Below, piece after piece: positions 8,201 to 19,718 of a stretch of 26,780 nucleotides of DNA. The stretch is from assembly GCA_019649035.1 (NCBI GenBank), contig BMAT01009437.1, positions 33,560-60,339 on the forward strand, in the 5' to 3' direction. A program made the translations under genes and the position numbers. Position 1 is the first letter of the stretch; every line of letters begins with the position of its first letter. Origin of the DNA: Elysia marginata. Its lineage: Eukaryota; Mollusca; Gastropoda; Plakobranchidae. Below the pieces are notes generated by a model. The model ran no database searches, had not been told where the DNA came from, and saw only the letters and a program-made list of their open reading frames with translations.

Positions 8201-11200
8201 ACAGCCATCTATAGATATACATAGATTTAATTACCGGGTAGGTGAGGGAGGGTAAGTTGAGACAGTTTTTCATTTTTGGTGTTCAGAACTGAATTCTCTG
8301 ATCAGTTTTGGCAGATTATTTTAACTTCAAATGTATTATTTGAGAACGTCGTGTACCATGTTGGAGGCACTTTCCGTTCTAAATTATAGAAACAAGAATG
8401 ATCCATCTGCTTTCAAAAGTTGTATTCTCAAAAGATTGGACTCATTGGAACTGATTGCGAGAAAATTTCACTTCAGACCTGTACCAGCTATAAATAAGGT
8501 CATGATGGATATCTAGCTACTCTATGCTTAAGGGAAAATTACAATTTATGAACAACAAAATAATGCGTAGGCTATACAGTTATATACAGGGTTAGACCCG
8601 TCGCCTTAAGTCGTGACCACATGGTCAGAGCTGATTCAAATGAATTACACTGTATCTTTTCAGGTTTTTACCTACTGTGCATCTATGCAGATACCCATGC
8701 GTGGTGTACAAACCTTAGGCCGGTACCGCACTACATTTTAGTTGACTAACTCACCAGTTGAAACCAGGTTATCTAGTTAGGGTACACTGAGCCCTACCTC
8801 ACAATGACTCAATACATGTAGCTAGGCCTTGCCAACCAAAACAAATAGCCCTGCCGTCAATCACTGTAATTCAAATGTTATAAAGAATCCTCCTCTTTTA
8901 AAACAAGATTTTAACAAAAGTAATACCGGGTAATAATCTTTTATGTCAGTTACTTTGCTAGACCAGTGCTTTCAATTAAATTGTTTCAGGACTAACCCCT
9001 TTTGTGTTTAAAATTCAAAATGTGGGCTCACCAGCAAACTCATCTGTGGGCGAAGTATTTTTTCCGAATAACTCTAGTGCTGAATCTAAGCCCAAGAACT
9101 CACCATTGGCCAAGGGGAACTACTCTTAAAGAATTTTTTAAGTTCATGGAACAGCCCTATAGCAGTGCACATCGGTCTCCGACAACCATTCCAGCTTTGA
9201 ATTTTCAGTTAGGGTTACCCTTGTTTAACCCAATTGGTCCTCCACTTCTAATTCAATATTTTTTAACCATATTCATAAAACTTTCGGAGAAAAATGCAAG
9301 CAGAATATTAGTATAACCATTAGAAAGGACTATTTGGTGACTCTAATGTATGTTGGTTATGCCCCTCGGAGTCAAAACTTAAATGTTTCGACATTTTCTG
9401 ACAACTAACTAGAAGAGGAAGGGTTGGTAAAGGTAAATTTTTATTTATTTTGTAAAAAATAATGAACTTTGAGCTTTAAAAAGGGACCTAAATATTCAAG
9501 ATGTCAGTTTTATTATAGAAACCAACAAACATTTGTTAAAACTGTTTTCAGTTGATTTAAACATTGGCTAGCTCTAGTAATTTTACCTTAATTTTTTTAG
9601 TTCCTATTTAGCAAACCCTCCCTAATTTTAGGAACAAACTTATTGGCACGGCCGCTTTCGCTTTATATTTCTTTTATGATTACCATATTGAGTTCTTGGC
9701 TTATGTTCATGATAGAATGGATTTACAATGGGTTCTTTTTCTGACCCTTATTAATCCGCAAGCAATGATTCTGTGCTATGGCTATAGTTAAAACAAGTGC
9801 CAATAATCAAAATTAACTTATTAAAGAAATTACATTGGGACATGTTAGTTTTGTGTACAAATACCTAAATAGGGTTGCACTAAATGGTTATCTAAAAAAA
9901 TTATTAATTTTCCTAGGGCTATCTATGAAAGAGCCAATTTTTGCTGATATAACTATCCCAATAAAGGAAATTGATTTTCTTTATCAAAGGGATCAACCGT
10001 TTATAAAAACTTTTCTTGGTTGATATTGAAAGTTTAAGAGGGTTTCTATTTTATTAGCCAGTTACAGTGCTGGCTGGAAAAAAATAACCAATCAGTAGAG
10101 GACTGGGTATCTCTTTATTTCCTCTGTGTAAGTTTTCAATTTTTTTTTCTCTTTTCCATTCTGTGGCCAAATGCAATAAAAAAAATACACCGTATTAATA
10201 TCCACCCACCCTTTCAAAAAAAATAAAAAAGACAAAATAATAATAGTACATGTAATAATAAAATAAAATCATGATATAACAGGCACAACTCACAAAACAG
10301 CAGCTTATAAGAAATGAATATAAAAAAACGAGTAATATTGACAGCGTATTTTTTTATTGATGCTTTCCTTTTTTTATTTGAACTGAACTCTACCACCATT
10401 CTACCATCTCAACAATCTCACACACAGCTGCGATTGACAAATATAAAAATAAAACACACATAAAAGAAGCAAGCAAACGATGGAGTGTCAAGTTTGGAGC
10501 ATTTGGAACTGTTCATAACAATGTGAGAATTTCTGCCCAACATTTGTCTCTATAGACTTCTTGGGAGTAGATTGATAACATCGATTTATTTTTGGTCCCT
10601 TGAGTTCACTAAAAAATCGTGTATGGGAGAGTATTGTTTGTTTATAGGCCTAATCACAATCACTTGTATTAACAGTGATACGAACACTGTAAAAAAAATT
10701 TGTCACAGCAAACTGATTTAAAGTGCTGCATTACATGATGACGACCAAAAAGAGCTAGGTAATGTACAAAATTTTAGAATAATTACACAAATGTGGCAAA
10801 GTGTTTTTGTGTGCATGATGTATTACAGAACTTTAAAAAAGAGGTAAAAAAACACAATCAGAAAACGAAACAAAATGTCTCAAACAACATCATAAGGACA
10901 TGCTTCCTCATATTATGTGAATTATAATGGATATGCTGAATTCGTAAATGTAACATAAAAAAGAGAGTCAATTTTGCATATAGTATTTACAATTTGTTTA
11001 TCCATATCTTCATCCATATATACTAAGCTATAATCACGAGAAAGTAAAATCAATGAATACTATAAATATAAAAGCTCTCAACACAAAAAAGCCTGCAAAT
11101 ATCCACTAGGTGATTTGATGCCACACATTTTGACACTGGAACTATTTGGACATATATTTTATTAAAGGAAAAAGGCATCGAAGAGTGAAAGAAATGTGAA

Positions 11201-14200
11201 GTAATGCGCCTTTGCACTTGAAAAGCAGAAAGCTCTTTTGAAATATTCACCACTCAGATTTCAATTTTGTTTTCCAATTGAGATTTATCTACTGTTTACG
11301 TAAACCACACTTTTGTATTCTTGTTAGTATATCATAGACATTTTGATGATTTGAAAAGTTCTTAGGATTTAAGAGAGTTTGAATAAGCCTGCTTTAATTA
11401 CAGCATGAACTGAAGAAAAAGTTTTAAGAAAATAAAAATAGTTATTACAAATATGAGGTGCAGTACAAATCTTTGCTTTTAAATTCATGTCACAATCATG
11501 AGCATCACTTATCTATTGATTGCGAAGCACAACCGGCATTGAAATAATAGCAATAAAATAAGAGGGTTACATGAAATATTGGCTTATCTTAATTATGTGT
11601 TCAGGTAATTGAGTTTAAAACATAGAGGAAAAATCAGCGAATATTCACTGTGAAAGCAGTCAATATATCACTGTGCATCCGTAGCTTTTTTCGCTAAACA
11701 GTAGTATCAAATTAGTCTTTTCAAATCCCATTCAAATGATCTGCAAGCGGTGCAAACAAGTCGAATGCCACCGATTTCACATTCTAAGGTGTATTTTTTT
11801 TAAACAATGCCTATTCTGAGCTTCCAAATGCCTTAAATTAAATGAAATCACCAAAATGTTGTGGAAAAACATTAATATTCTTGCTGATTTAAAATGAAAA
11901 AAGGTAAAACAAAAAAGAGACTTTTAACTCATAAGTGACTGGAGATTTATATAGTTGCCAAAAGATATAGTGCACAAAAGGCGGGAGATGTACATACTCC
12001 CAAAATTTCCAATGTGGATAAAAAAAACAGGGATTATATACTCGCAATCTATAGTCTATTTGGTTTATTGTTTTAAATTTTATTTGGTTTTATAATCTTA
12101 ATTTTATTAAAATCGAGTCCAAACCAAAGAATTTTTGTTACTGTGAACTTAAAATACATGAAAGATGGTTGTTTGCTAAAATTCAATAAAATTGCAAAAT
12201 GAAAAATGCAATTTAGATCTAGATCTAGAAATTGAGCAAAAGCAGGTGACCCTGGTGTTGTAATTCACTTAAGAACTGGAGCATATATTTATTTCAGATT
12301 ACTTTGAGGGTTTTGAAGTGGATTAGCAAAGTTTATGAGGTCAGTTTCACATTGAATTTTGATTTTTCTTATTTTTCTCCTTGTATTTGTTGATTTTGGG
12401 GTTGTATCGTTTCAGCTTTATACACCAGGGCTCTTGAAAACAGTTCAAAACACCACAAAAATTCACAGAATTTAGCTACAATAGTTTTTGCAAGGAAGCA
12501 TTATTCATCATAGCATATTTCTAATGCCATTGCATTGAGAACTATAAATGAGTTTAGCTAACCTCTAGGGCCTAAGAAAAATTTTTGCTGCAGCTCCGGT
12601 CCTGAGGGAGAGAATTGAGCTGCCGATCCAGTCACTAGGCTGTTAAGAGTCGTATTCTCAAATTAAGATTTCCAATACCCAGCTCATTAACCCTGGTCAC
12701 AAGACAAATGATTGAAGTGCAGATCCAAAATACTAATTCATCTCAATAAGATTTTAATGGAAAAAAAATATGATACAAAGAAGAAAAAAAACCATAAAAT
12801 TTACCTTACCCATATGCGCATAGTGTAGTTGTGTTCATAACTGTGTATACATTCTCAAAACTGTACCATTTGTACTATTCAAGGGCTGCTATGCTAATTC
12901 TTTTTCTTTTTTAAAGCGATAAAACAAGGACATTGTTCTGAAAAAAATAAGCCAGATTTAAGGAAAAAGGAAAAGAGAGAGGCAGGCTGTGATGGATATA
13001 CATTAATTTTTTTTTTAATTTCATACCAAATCTAAATCTGTTACAGTCTGCATATACCTCCATATTCATTTTAAATGGGCAAGAAATGGTCTTTTCTATT
13101 AAAAAAAAAAAACTTATTTCACACAAAGAAGCATTTTAGCTATAAAGATGAAAGTCTGGTAAAATCTTTAAAGAGCACACTTGGCAGATAGTTAAAAATT
13201 GGTACAACACAAGGAATTGTGAATAAAACCATTGTTAACATGGCTTTCAAAAGCACATTAATGCATTGTGATACAGAAGGTGTAAAAATTATAGGGAACA
13301 GATGGAATATATACCCAGGGAGGCATGTCATAACCACACCAGTTCACCTCTAGAACGTAAGCAGCAATATTTTACATCGGCAAAAGTCAAATACAAAAAT
13401 ATCTAGTTTATAAGAACTCTTCCAATTAGTAGCTCAAATAGCCTTTTCTTTTTTACCTCAAGAATTGCATGAATTGTTACAGTAAAAAAATCAGATATAA
13501 AACCTCATGAACTGGAACTCAATGCTATAATAGACTAAAATAAAAGATGACAGCAAAGTGTTATCTAATGTTTAAAATACATTTAAAACTATCCCAACAA
13601 TACAATTCTTAGGGCAAGCCTTGTGAATGTCAAAAATGTTGAATCGCTACAAATTATTAAACCACTGAAAATTTTACGGCTCTTGTTATATCACATTAAA
13701 ATCTCATCCTCAGGCGAAACGAATAATGGTGGCTCTGTACGCAAACAAAAAGGGGATGAGAAAATGTGATCAAGCAGGCGCTGGAATGCTTCAAATCTGC
13801 TAATTTTTACCTTCCATTTTACTAATGACTACTTTAAATCTTATCTTTCTCTATTTTGTCATTATAACACCAATCCCTTATCATAGTAATGTCATTTGCT
13901 GAGTGGAATGAATACAACAATTATATGATAGCTTCAAGCAAAAACGAGTTGTTGTTTTTTTTAAATTATGCAATGTTAAAAAATAAATGTACATGTGTGT
14001 TTGCATGACTGTGTTCATGTGATTTATATTTAAAAACAACGCCAATGTTTTCGTGTATACTCTGTAGCATTTTTTCAACTTAGTAAGCACAATCATTTGA
14101 ATTACATTTGAGATTCTGCATATATGCCAAACATAACAAACACCAAAAGACTATTATTGCAACAATACAAAAGAAAGAAACATAACCCCCAGGCAGGCCA

Positions 14201-14230
14201 AAGTTGACATACTTAACCCAAGACCCGCGC
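8201..14230. other. Long AT-rich non-coding stretch
   Basis: No gene, RNA gene or recognisable mobile element can be supported. Open frames are at most about 100 codons and of low-complexity AT-derived composition. A near-palindrome at 12209-12234 is the only notable structure. Part of the right side could be distal 3' UTR of the minus-strand gene that ends at 17165, but nothing in the sequence fixes a boundary. Confidence 0.5.
12209..12234. repeat. AGATCT-centred near-palindrome
   Basis: The arms CAATTT (12209-12214) and AAATTG (12229-12234) flank a perfectly self-complementary AGATCTAGATCT core and two extra bases. Similar TAGATCT/TCTAGA-rich patches occur at 3518-3600. Confidence 0.6.
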
Positions 14231-14307
14231 CAAGCCACTATATTGGCTTTGATTTGAGCAGTCTACCAGTGCGGCAAGCCACTATTTTGGCTTTGAGCAT
14301 TCCGCCC
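14231..14307. repeat. 44-bp-period tandem repeat at gap edge
   Basis: The blocks at 14231-14252 and 14275-14296 differ at one of 22 bases and are spaced 44 bp start to start. Each block is itself a hairpin with arms AAGCCA and TGGCTT. The sequence runs into the assembly gap, so the array may continue through it. Confidence 0.65.
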
Positions 14308-15105
14308 NNNNNNNNNNNNNNNNNNNNNNNNNNNNNNNNNNNNNNNNNNNNNNNNNNNNNNNNNNNNNNNNNNNNNNNNNNNNNNNNNNNNNNNNNNNNN
14401 NNNNNNNNNNNNNNNNNNNNNNNNNNNNNNNNNNNNNNNNNNNNNNNNNNNNNNNNNNNNNNNNNNNNNNNNNNNNNNNNNNNNNNNNNNNNNNNNNNNN
14501 NNNNNNNNNNNNNNNNNNNNNNNNNNNNNNNNNNNNNNNNNNNNNNNNNNNNNNNNNNNNNNNNNNNNNNNNNNNNNNNNNNNNNNNNNNNNNNNNNNNN
14601 NNNNNNNNNNNNNNNNNNNNNNNNNNNNNNNNNNNNNNNNNNNNNNNNNNNNNNNNNNNNNNNNNNNNNNNNNNNNNNNNNNNNNNNNNNNNNNNNNNNN
14701 NNNNNNNNNNNNNNNNNNNNNNNNNNNNNNNNNNNNNNNNNNNNNNNNNNNNNNNNNNNNNNNNNNNNNNNNNNNNNNNNNNNNNNNNNNNNNNNNNNNN
14801 NNNNNNNNNNNNNNNNNNNNNNNNNNNNNNNNNNNNNNNNNNNNNNNNNNNNNNNNNNNNNNNNNNNNNNNNNNNNNNNNNNNNNNNNNNNNNNNNNNNN
14901 NNNNNNNNNNNNNNNNNNNNNNNNNNNNNNNNNNNNNNNNNNNNNNNNNNNNNNNNNNNNNNNNNNNNNNNNNNNNNNNNNNNNNNNNNNNNNNNNNNNN
15001 NNNNNNNNNNNNNNNNNNNNNNNNNNNNNNNNNNNNNNNNNNNNNNNNNNNNNNNNNNNNNNNNNNNNNNNNNNNNNNNNNNNNNNNNNNNNNNNNNNNN
15101 NNNNN
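14308..15105. other. Assembly gap (798 N)
   Basis: An unbroken run of N. Any open frame spanning it is meaningless. The left edge is a tandem repeat with internal hairpins, and the right flank has a G-rich run at about 15139-15152. Both are plausible causes of assembly failure. Confidence 0.99.
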
Positions 15106-17164
15106 AAGTTATCGGTAACCAATGCCTCCTGTAAAATTGGGGGGAGGGGGGGCGTTAAGAGGGTGATGGAAGAAAAGGATGTGTGGTCAGAAATACAAAT
15201 ATTTTAAATTACTCTAAAAATAAGAAAAATATTGAAGAATTTAGAACAATGCCGTTAACCTCAGAAACCCCTTCAATGTCTGATCCAAACCCAACTTTTC
15301 ACATCCATTTACCTGTGCCAGCCTGAGGCCAGCAGTCAGGCGTAACGGTCCACTGCACCCGCGGATTAGGGGTTAAACTGACAGGACAGAAGCATTTTTA
15401 ATGGTGCATCTGTACAATACAACAATAGCGCCAAAATAGACATAAGATATGTAAAAAGAAACATACACACGCACATATTTTTTAAAAGACTATTTCAGTA
15501 GCAATTTCAAATCACCTTCTCTTTTTGTTCAATTGTAATTGTTAGGAGAGAAAACATAAATTCAAGGAAAGAAATATATAGAGCGCTGTGGTTTTAATGA
15601 TCCAGTTTTTTTTTCTAACATAAATCATGCTGAGCATCATATACGATGCTTGTGCTTAAGCGGAAAAGCGTCAATGGTAGACCTGTCTGGTCTCTTGTCA
15701 TCACATTTAAAAGCATGACTCTATAATTTTTATTTGATGGTAGTAGAATACATATATCTCTGAGATCAACCCACAAGGGGCAAGCTTGAACTTAATTCTA
15801 ATCTTCAATGGACAATTTAGTTATCATCTGTGCAAACTATAGCTTAAATCTGACAATAAATAAATCTTATACATAAATATAAATATTTCTTTTGTTGTTA
15901 AATTAATAAAAAAAGAGTCAACTCTAAATATTTAATATCAATTCTTAATCAGTATTTGATAAGCAAAAACATTACATGTGATACAGGATCCAGCACAACC
16001 CAACAACAGATGTCTGCCTCTCATTTACAGGTTACCAAAAGTACTTATAATAATGGGTCCTTTGACAAAAATATTCATCTACAAAGGAAACTTAACAAAC
16101 TAAAAGGGCAAGAAATATTTTTTTAAAAATTCATTGTTAAAAGTACAAAATAAACAGCAGCCAATATGGCCATTTATGTTAAAGCCACTTCAAGCCTTAC
16201 TATCTGTGTGAAAAGCAGTTTTGAGACGACATCAAAGCGTGAAAGCTTAATTATTATTTTTTTAAACCTATAAATTGAAGGTTTATTTAAACTATCTATT
16301 GTGAGATCAACTTTTGTTTTTCAAATTTGAGGAATTTTTGTCCATAGTTTAATTAAATACATTATTTATATTAAGTTTATCAAGAAATCACAATTTGTTG
16401 AGCTGTGCACAAATTCATTCTAAACGGGATATATATCTAAACCAGAGAAGTTCGAAGAGTTAACAGTTCAATTTTCGCTTAAAAAGATTAAAGAATGGCT
16501 GAGTGGAAACAGAATAACATTTATTTTACAAAAAGGAATATTTTTCAGCTCGAAGATATTTATTGCATTTGTAAAACGATGCCAATCGTCTAAGTTTGTA
16601 ATGATTGCATATCAACAAATCTGGTAGCATGCTTATATTTATATCCTGAATTTATTTTTTTCCTCTTTCCATACATTTGAATCCAAGCCATTAAGTTGTA
16701 GCCTACTTATTTCGAATAAGAAGTCGCTTAAAATTTATCTAAAAGTACAAAAAATGGAAAGGAGAGAAAAGTTGATTAAAAAATTTATCACTTTTACAAA
16801 AGGAATTTTAAAACTTAAAAACATTTTGAAATTCATATCAAAATTGACAAAAAGAAAGAACAGATTGCTTGCAAAAACTTAAAAGCTTTAGATAGAGCTG
16901 CTTCAGTGACTACAATATTTGCCAAAAAGCCATTGCACAACTTGTTACACATTTTTTAAAAAAAGCAAACAAAGATAACTATACAAAACATATAAACAGA
17001 AAAGTCCTATGAGTTTTAATGTCGTATAAAAGTCCTGAAGATGTCCAAAATAAGTTATGAAGAGTACATTTTTTCAATAGCAAAGTGTCCAAAGTAAAAA
17101 AAAACAAAAAAAAAAACAACAACAACAACAAAATAATCTATATGGCAATCTTCTCAGTTCATTT
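15106..17164 (-). other. Probable 3' UTR and downstream sequence of the minus-strand gene
   Basis: No coding signal is present. It lies directly downstream of the stop codon of the terminal coding exon at 17165, so the part nearest the stop is expected to be 3' UTR. Candidate AATAAA signals on the minus strand (TTTATT on the plus strand) occur at 16651-16656, 16559-16564, 16520-16525 and 16282-16287. In sequence this AT-rich they occur by chance, so the true cleavage site is unknown. A low-complexity A/CAA run lies at about 17097-17130. Confidence 0.45.
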
Positions 17165-17605
17165 TCACTTTTTCAAGTATTTCATCACATCATCCACTTT
17201 TTGCTGCACAGCATCCCTCACAGGTTCCAAAAACTTTAAGTGCTCCCTCGCCGAGGACACCAGAGGGTTAGACTGTAGGGGGCTAAAGAAGACAACGTAG
17301 AACAAAACCGCGGCCAAAAGCAGAGCTACCAGGACAGACAGGAAAAGAGTCTTCGCCAGCGAGCCTTTGCTCTCACTGGCTGCAGCCTTGGGCTTGGCTT
17401 CAGACTGAACTGCGGCCGAAGAAAGGTTGAGCTGTTTCTGAATCTCTGGGTTAATAATCTCCTCCTCCAGCTTCTTGATCTGCTCGTCGAGACCGGGCTT
17501 TTCTTGTTCGTCGTCACTTTCCTCAAAGGTGCGGTTGGGTTCATAAGTTAAGGATTCGTCGATGCTGGTCTCAAGGACACCAGGTCTGTTTTCCTTTATC
17601 ACTGC
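17165..17605 (-). CDS. Terminal coding exon of a single-pass membrane protein
   Basis: This exon begins after a good acceptor (a pyrimidine-rich run, then AAAAATAG, with the first exon base at 17605) and ends at a TGA at 17165-17167. It encodes 146 residues. An acidic stretch (FEESDDEQEKPGLDE) comes first, then a probable short coiled coil (QIKKLEEEIINPEIQKQL) and an Ala/Ser/Lys linker. One strongly hydrophobic segment of about 22 residues follows (TLFLSVLVALLLAAVLFYVV, bases about 17285-17350), then an amphipathic 39-residue tail ending KYLKK. The lysine before the helix and the acidic N-side suggest the long N-terminal part is cytosolic or nucleoplasmic. GC content is clearly above the flanks, as expected for coding sequence. 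I do not recognise the family. A lamina-associated (LAP2-like) or other ER/nuclear-envelope tail-anchored protein is one possibility, from architecture only. Confidence 0.85.
   Translation of the reverse strand, partial: AVIKENRPGVLETSIDESLTYEPNRTFEESDDEQEKPGLDEQIKKLEEEIINPEIQKQLNLSSAAVQSEAKPKAAASESKGSLAKTLFLSVLVALLLAAVLFYVVFFSPLQSNPLVSSAREHLKFLEPVRDAVQQKVDDVMKYLKK
17285..17350 (-). other. Predicted transmembrane segment
   Basis: About 22 consecutive apolar or aromatic residues with no charge, bounded by Lys on the N-side and Ser-Pro on the C-side. It is the only such segment in the visible 235 residues. It lies about 40 residues from the C-terminus, slightly further than in classical tail-anchored proteins. 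Confidence 0.85.
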
Positions 17606-18019
17606 CTATTTTTAGAGAGACGGAAAGGAAAAAAAATTGATCTGAATGGGGCATGGTCCACGGACTTGGGACGAAATGTGGAGATATTTTTTAGCAAATA
17701 AAACTTAAAAAGACAAAGTAATTAAGGGCAGGTGGGGCCGACCAAACTTTTTTTTTAATTAGCAGGTCTTACAATAAACAAAATTATTTCACAAAATTGT
17801 TTTTGTAGAATTCTATGACTTTACAAATCTCTTAATACAAAAATGTATTCCTCTCACCTTCCCCTACCCATTAATAATGTCCCCTGTGTTATCTTAAGGG
17901 CGTTGGCTATCCAAATCCTTATTCTATATATATTTCGCGCATTAAGTGCATCTTACACCTTCTTTAATCCAGTAAAATTCTGGCTTCCTTTGCTACATTA
18001 AGACATTCAAGACTTTTAC
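17606..18019 (-). other. Intron between the two main visible exons
   Basis: 414 bp, phase 0. The donor is CAG|GTAAAAGT (first intron base at 18019) and the acceptor is AAAAATAG after a CT-rich tract ending at 17606. No embedded element is seen. Confidence 0.8.
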
Positions 18020-18234
18020 CTGCCCGTTCTCTTTAGGTGGCAGTGCTGCGTTGACAGTGGGAGCTGCACTTTGTGTCATCTGTTGTTGCTGCTGCTGCTG
18101 CTCTTCATAGGCTTCAACCTGTGCCAGTGGAGCTGTCACCGTGGGGCTTGCCTCGGCCACCATCTTGTCACCCGGTGTGCCATCCGTGCCACTAGCGTCT
18201 TTGCCCAACAGACTTGGAACATCCACAGCTGCCT
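18020..18234 (-). CDS. Internal exon with polyglutamine tract (same membrane protein gene)
   Basis: A 215-nt exon that enters in phase 1 (two bases complete a codon) and leaves in phase 0. It encodes about 71 residues rich in Ala, Ser, Thr, Pro and Gly with little predicted structure: AAVDVPSLLGKDASG, then GDKMVAEASPTVTAPL, a run of seven Gln after EAYEE (bases 18080-18100), and a tail ending PPKENGQ. The donor CAG|GTAAAAGT is strong. The acceptor is placed after AAAACAG (exon base 1 at 18234), because this phase matches the upstream microexon. Its upstream tract is A-rich rather than pyrimidine-rich, so the position is less certain. An in-frame stop at about 18296 rules out a much longer exon. 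The region probably acts as a disordered cytosolic linker. Confidence 0.8.
18080..18100 (-). repeat. CAG/CAA polyglutamine tract
   Basis: Seven consecutive Gln codons on the minus strand, mostly CAG with two CAA interruptions near the 3' side. The tract is in frame in an exon supported by splice sites, so it should be translated. Length variation between individuals is expected for such tracts. Confidence 0.8.
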
Positions 18235-18324
18235 CTGTTTTGTTTTTTGTTTTTTTTTTATCAGAAAAAAACAACACGTCAGAATGATATCCCATTTACT
18301 GTACACAAACTAAAATTTCTCACA

Positions 18325-18568
18325 ACCAGTCCAAATGAGTCACGTCACAATTTTTATATTATTTACAGGATACTCATTATATTTAACAATGCAATTTTTA
18401 GCTTCCAAATGTTAAAAATAGCATAAAAGTATCATAATTTTGAGGTGAAATGTAAAACTTTCCTTAAGATTTACATTTTAAAATAAAGAGGAAAATACAA
18501 AAAATATGTACTTTTAGAAGGCATTTTCTATACGAAAAATACCTAAAATCTAACTCATTTGGACTGGT
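18325..18568. repeat. Spaced inverted repeat near a splice acceptor
   Basis: ACCAGTCCAAATGAGT at 18325-18340 is repeated exactly in reverse complement at 18553-18568, with a 212-bp spacer. The left arm is about 90 bp upstream (in transcript sense) of the acceptor of the polyglutamine exon. It may be the ends of an old MITE, but no target duplication is visible. Confidence 0.65.
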
Positions 18569-19675
18569 CACAAGGAAATGTACCTGATAGTTCAGATCTA
18601 TCATTTACTGACATGGCTAAGTCAAGAATTAGTATAATTTTATGTCCATAAAATTATATAGCAAAGCAATTGGACTCCAGCTACTTCTTCTCTACTACTA
18701 AGTATGTTAACAAACCCAATTCATTATAAGATGCGGGTCTAATGTAATACAAAATGTGACAGATAAAAAGATGCCAATCTTCACTTTCCATCATTTACAA
18801 AAGCAAAAAAATAAATACATGTCCATGTATACTATAAGTCTCAGGCAAGAAAAGGCAGCAGTTGCATAGACTTTTAAACAACATATGGTGCATGTTTGGC
18901 AACATTAATAGGTCCAAATTTATAAACATTTTCTATTGTGAGAACGTCTATTTTTTTACAATACACTTCTACTTTTCTCTGTTTGTCTGAAAATATGATC
19001 AAAGATGCTCTTTTTCTAGAAACTGTCCCTATTCATGTTTCCGTTATCTGTGTCTTAATTTTAATGGAAAAAAAATCCACTTCATATCTTTTTTTTAGTT
19101 TAATGTCCCTTCTGCTTCCTGAATTTGCAAACTTATTATTTTATCAAGAACAGGTATTTGAAATATCTTTTGGCCTAGAATCCCTGGGGTCTGTTTTAAC
19201 AATATCACGAATGAAATCTTCTGGAAAATTGTTCTTTTTTTAAATATTGCTTAGATAGTACAAACATAGTATCAATGTTATGTAAACTTCCTGTGATGAA
19301 TTTGCTCTTCAGTTTTCACAGAATTTTTATATTTTCCTTGAAACTATCTATTCAAGACTTGCATTGGACATATAAACAATGGGTCAAAGGAGGGAAGGGA
19401 TGAGGGGAAGAATAGTATGGAAGAGGGGAGGTATTGGCAGCAGAAAATGCGAAATAAAAATTAATGCAAGGGGGTTCTAAACTCAATGATACTTTTACAC
19501 TAATTCCGGAAATTCAAAAAATCTCTGCTAACTTTTGATCTCATATCAAATCCTTTCCTTTCAATATTCTAGAGCGTTAATTAAAAAGAATAGACTGAAA
19601 CAACAGTGCATATCATGACCCTAGAAAAATATACATAAATTATTGTGCAAAGAAAGGACCGTGTTCAGTACCAAC

Positions 19676-19718
19676 GATGGTATATTCATTATATAAAGGC
19701 AATAATGAATATACTATC
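19676..19718. repeat. Compact hairpin (17-bp stem, 9-nt loop)
   Basis: The left arm 19676-19692 and right arm 19702-19718 pair over 17 positions. The one non-Watson-Crick position would be G-U in a plus-strand transcript and C/A in a minus-strand one. With two single-base bulges the pairing can be extended by several bases outwards. It lies in an intron, antisense to the host gene if transcribed from the plus strand. It could be a small RNA precursor or just an AT-rich palindrome. Confidence 0.55.

Noticed and set aside
8588-8660. tRNA-like or SINE-like sequence
   Set aside because: A loose resemblance to a B-box (TGATTCAAATG) is the only support. There is no A-box at the right spacing and no cloverleaf.
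15139-15152. G-rich run as a possible G-quadruplex
   Set aside because: Only two long G runs are present, fewer than the four G tracts needed in a standard motif unless the long runs are subdivided. More likely a low-complexity patch beside the gap.
14238-15207. Two open frames of about 300 codons across the gap
   Set aside because: They exist only because N codons are not stops. Fewer than 50 real codons are present.
18236-18295. Extension of the polyglutamine exon upstream through MGYHSDVLFFSD
   Set aside because: An in-frame stop directly precedes the Met, and the codons are mostly AAA/ACA from an A-rich tract. The phase match with the microexon favours an exon start at 18234.
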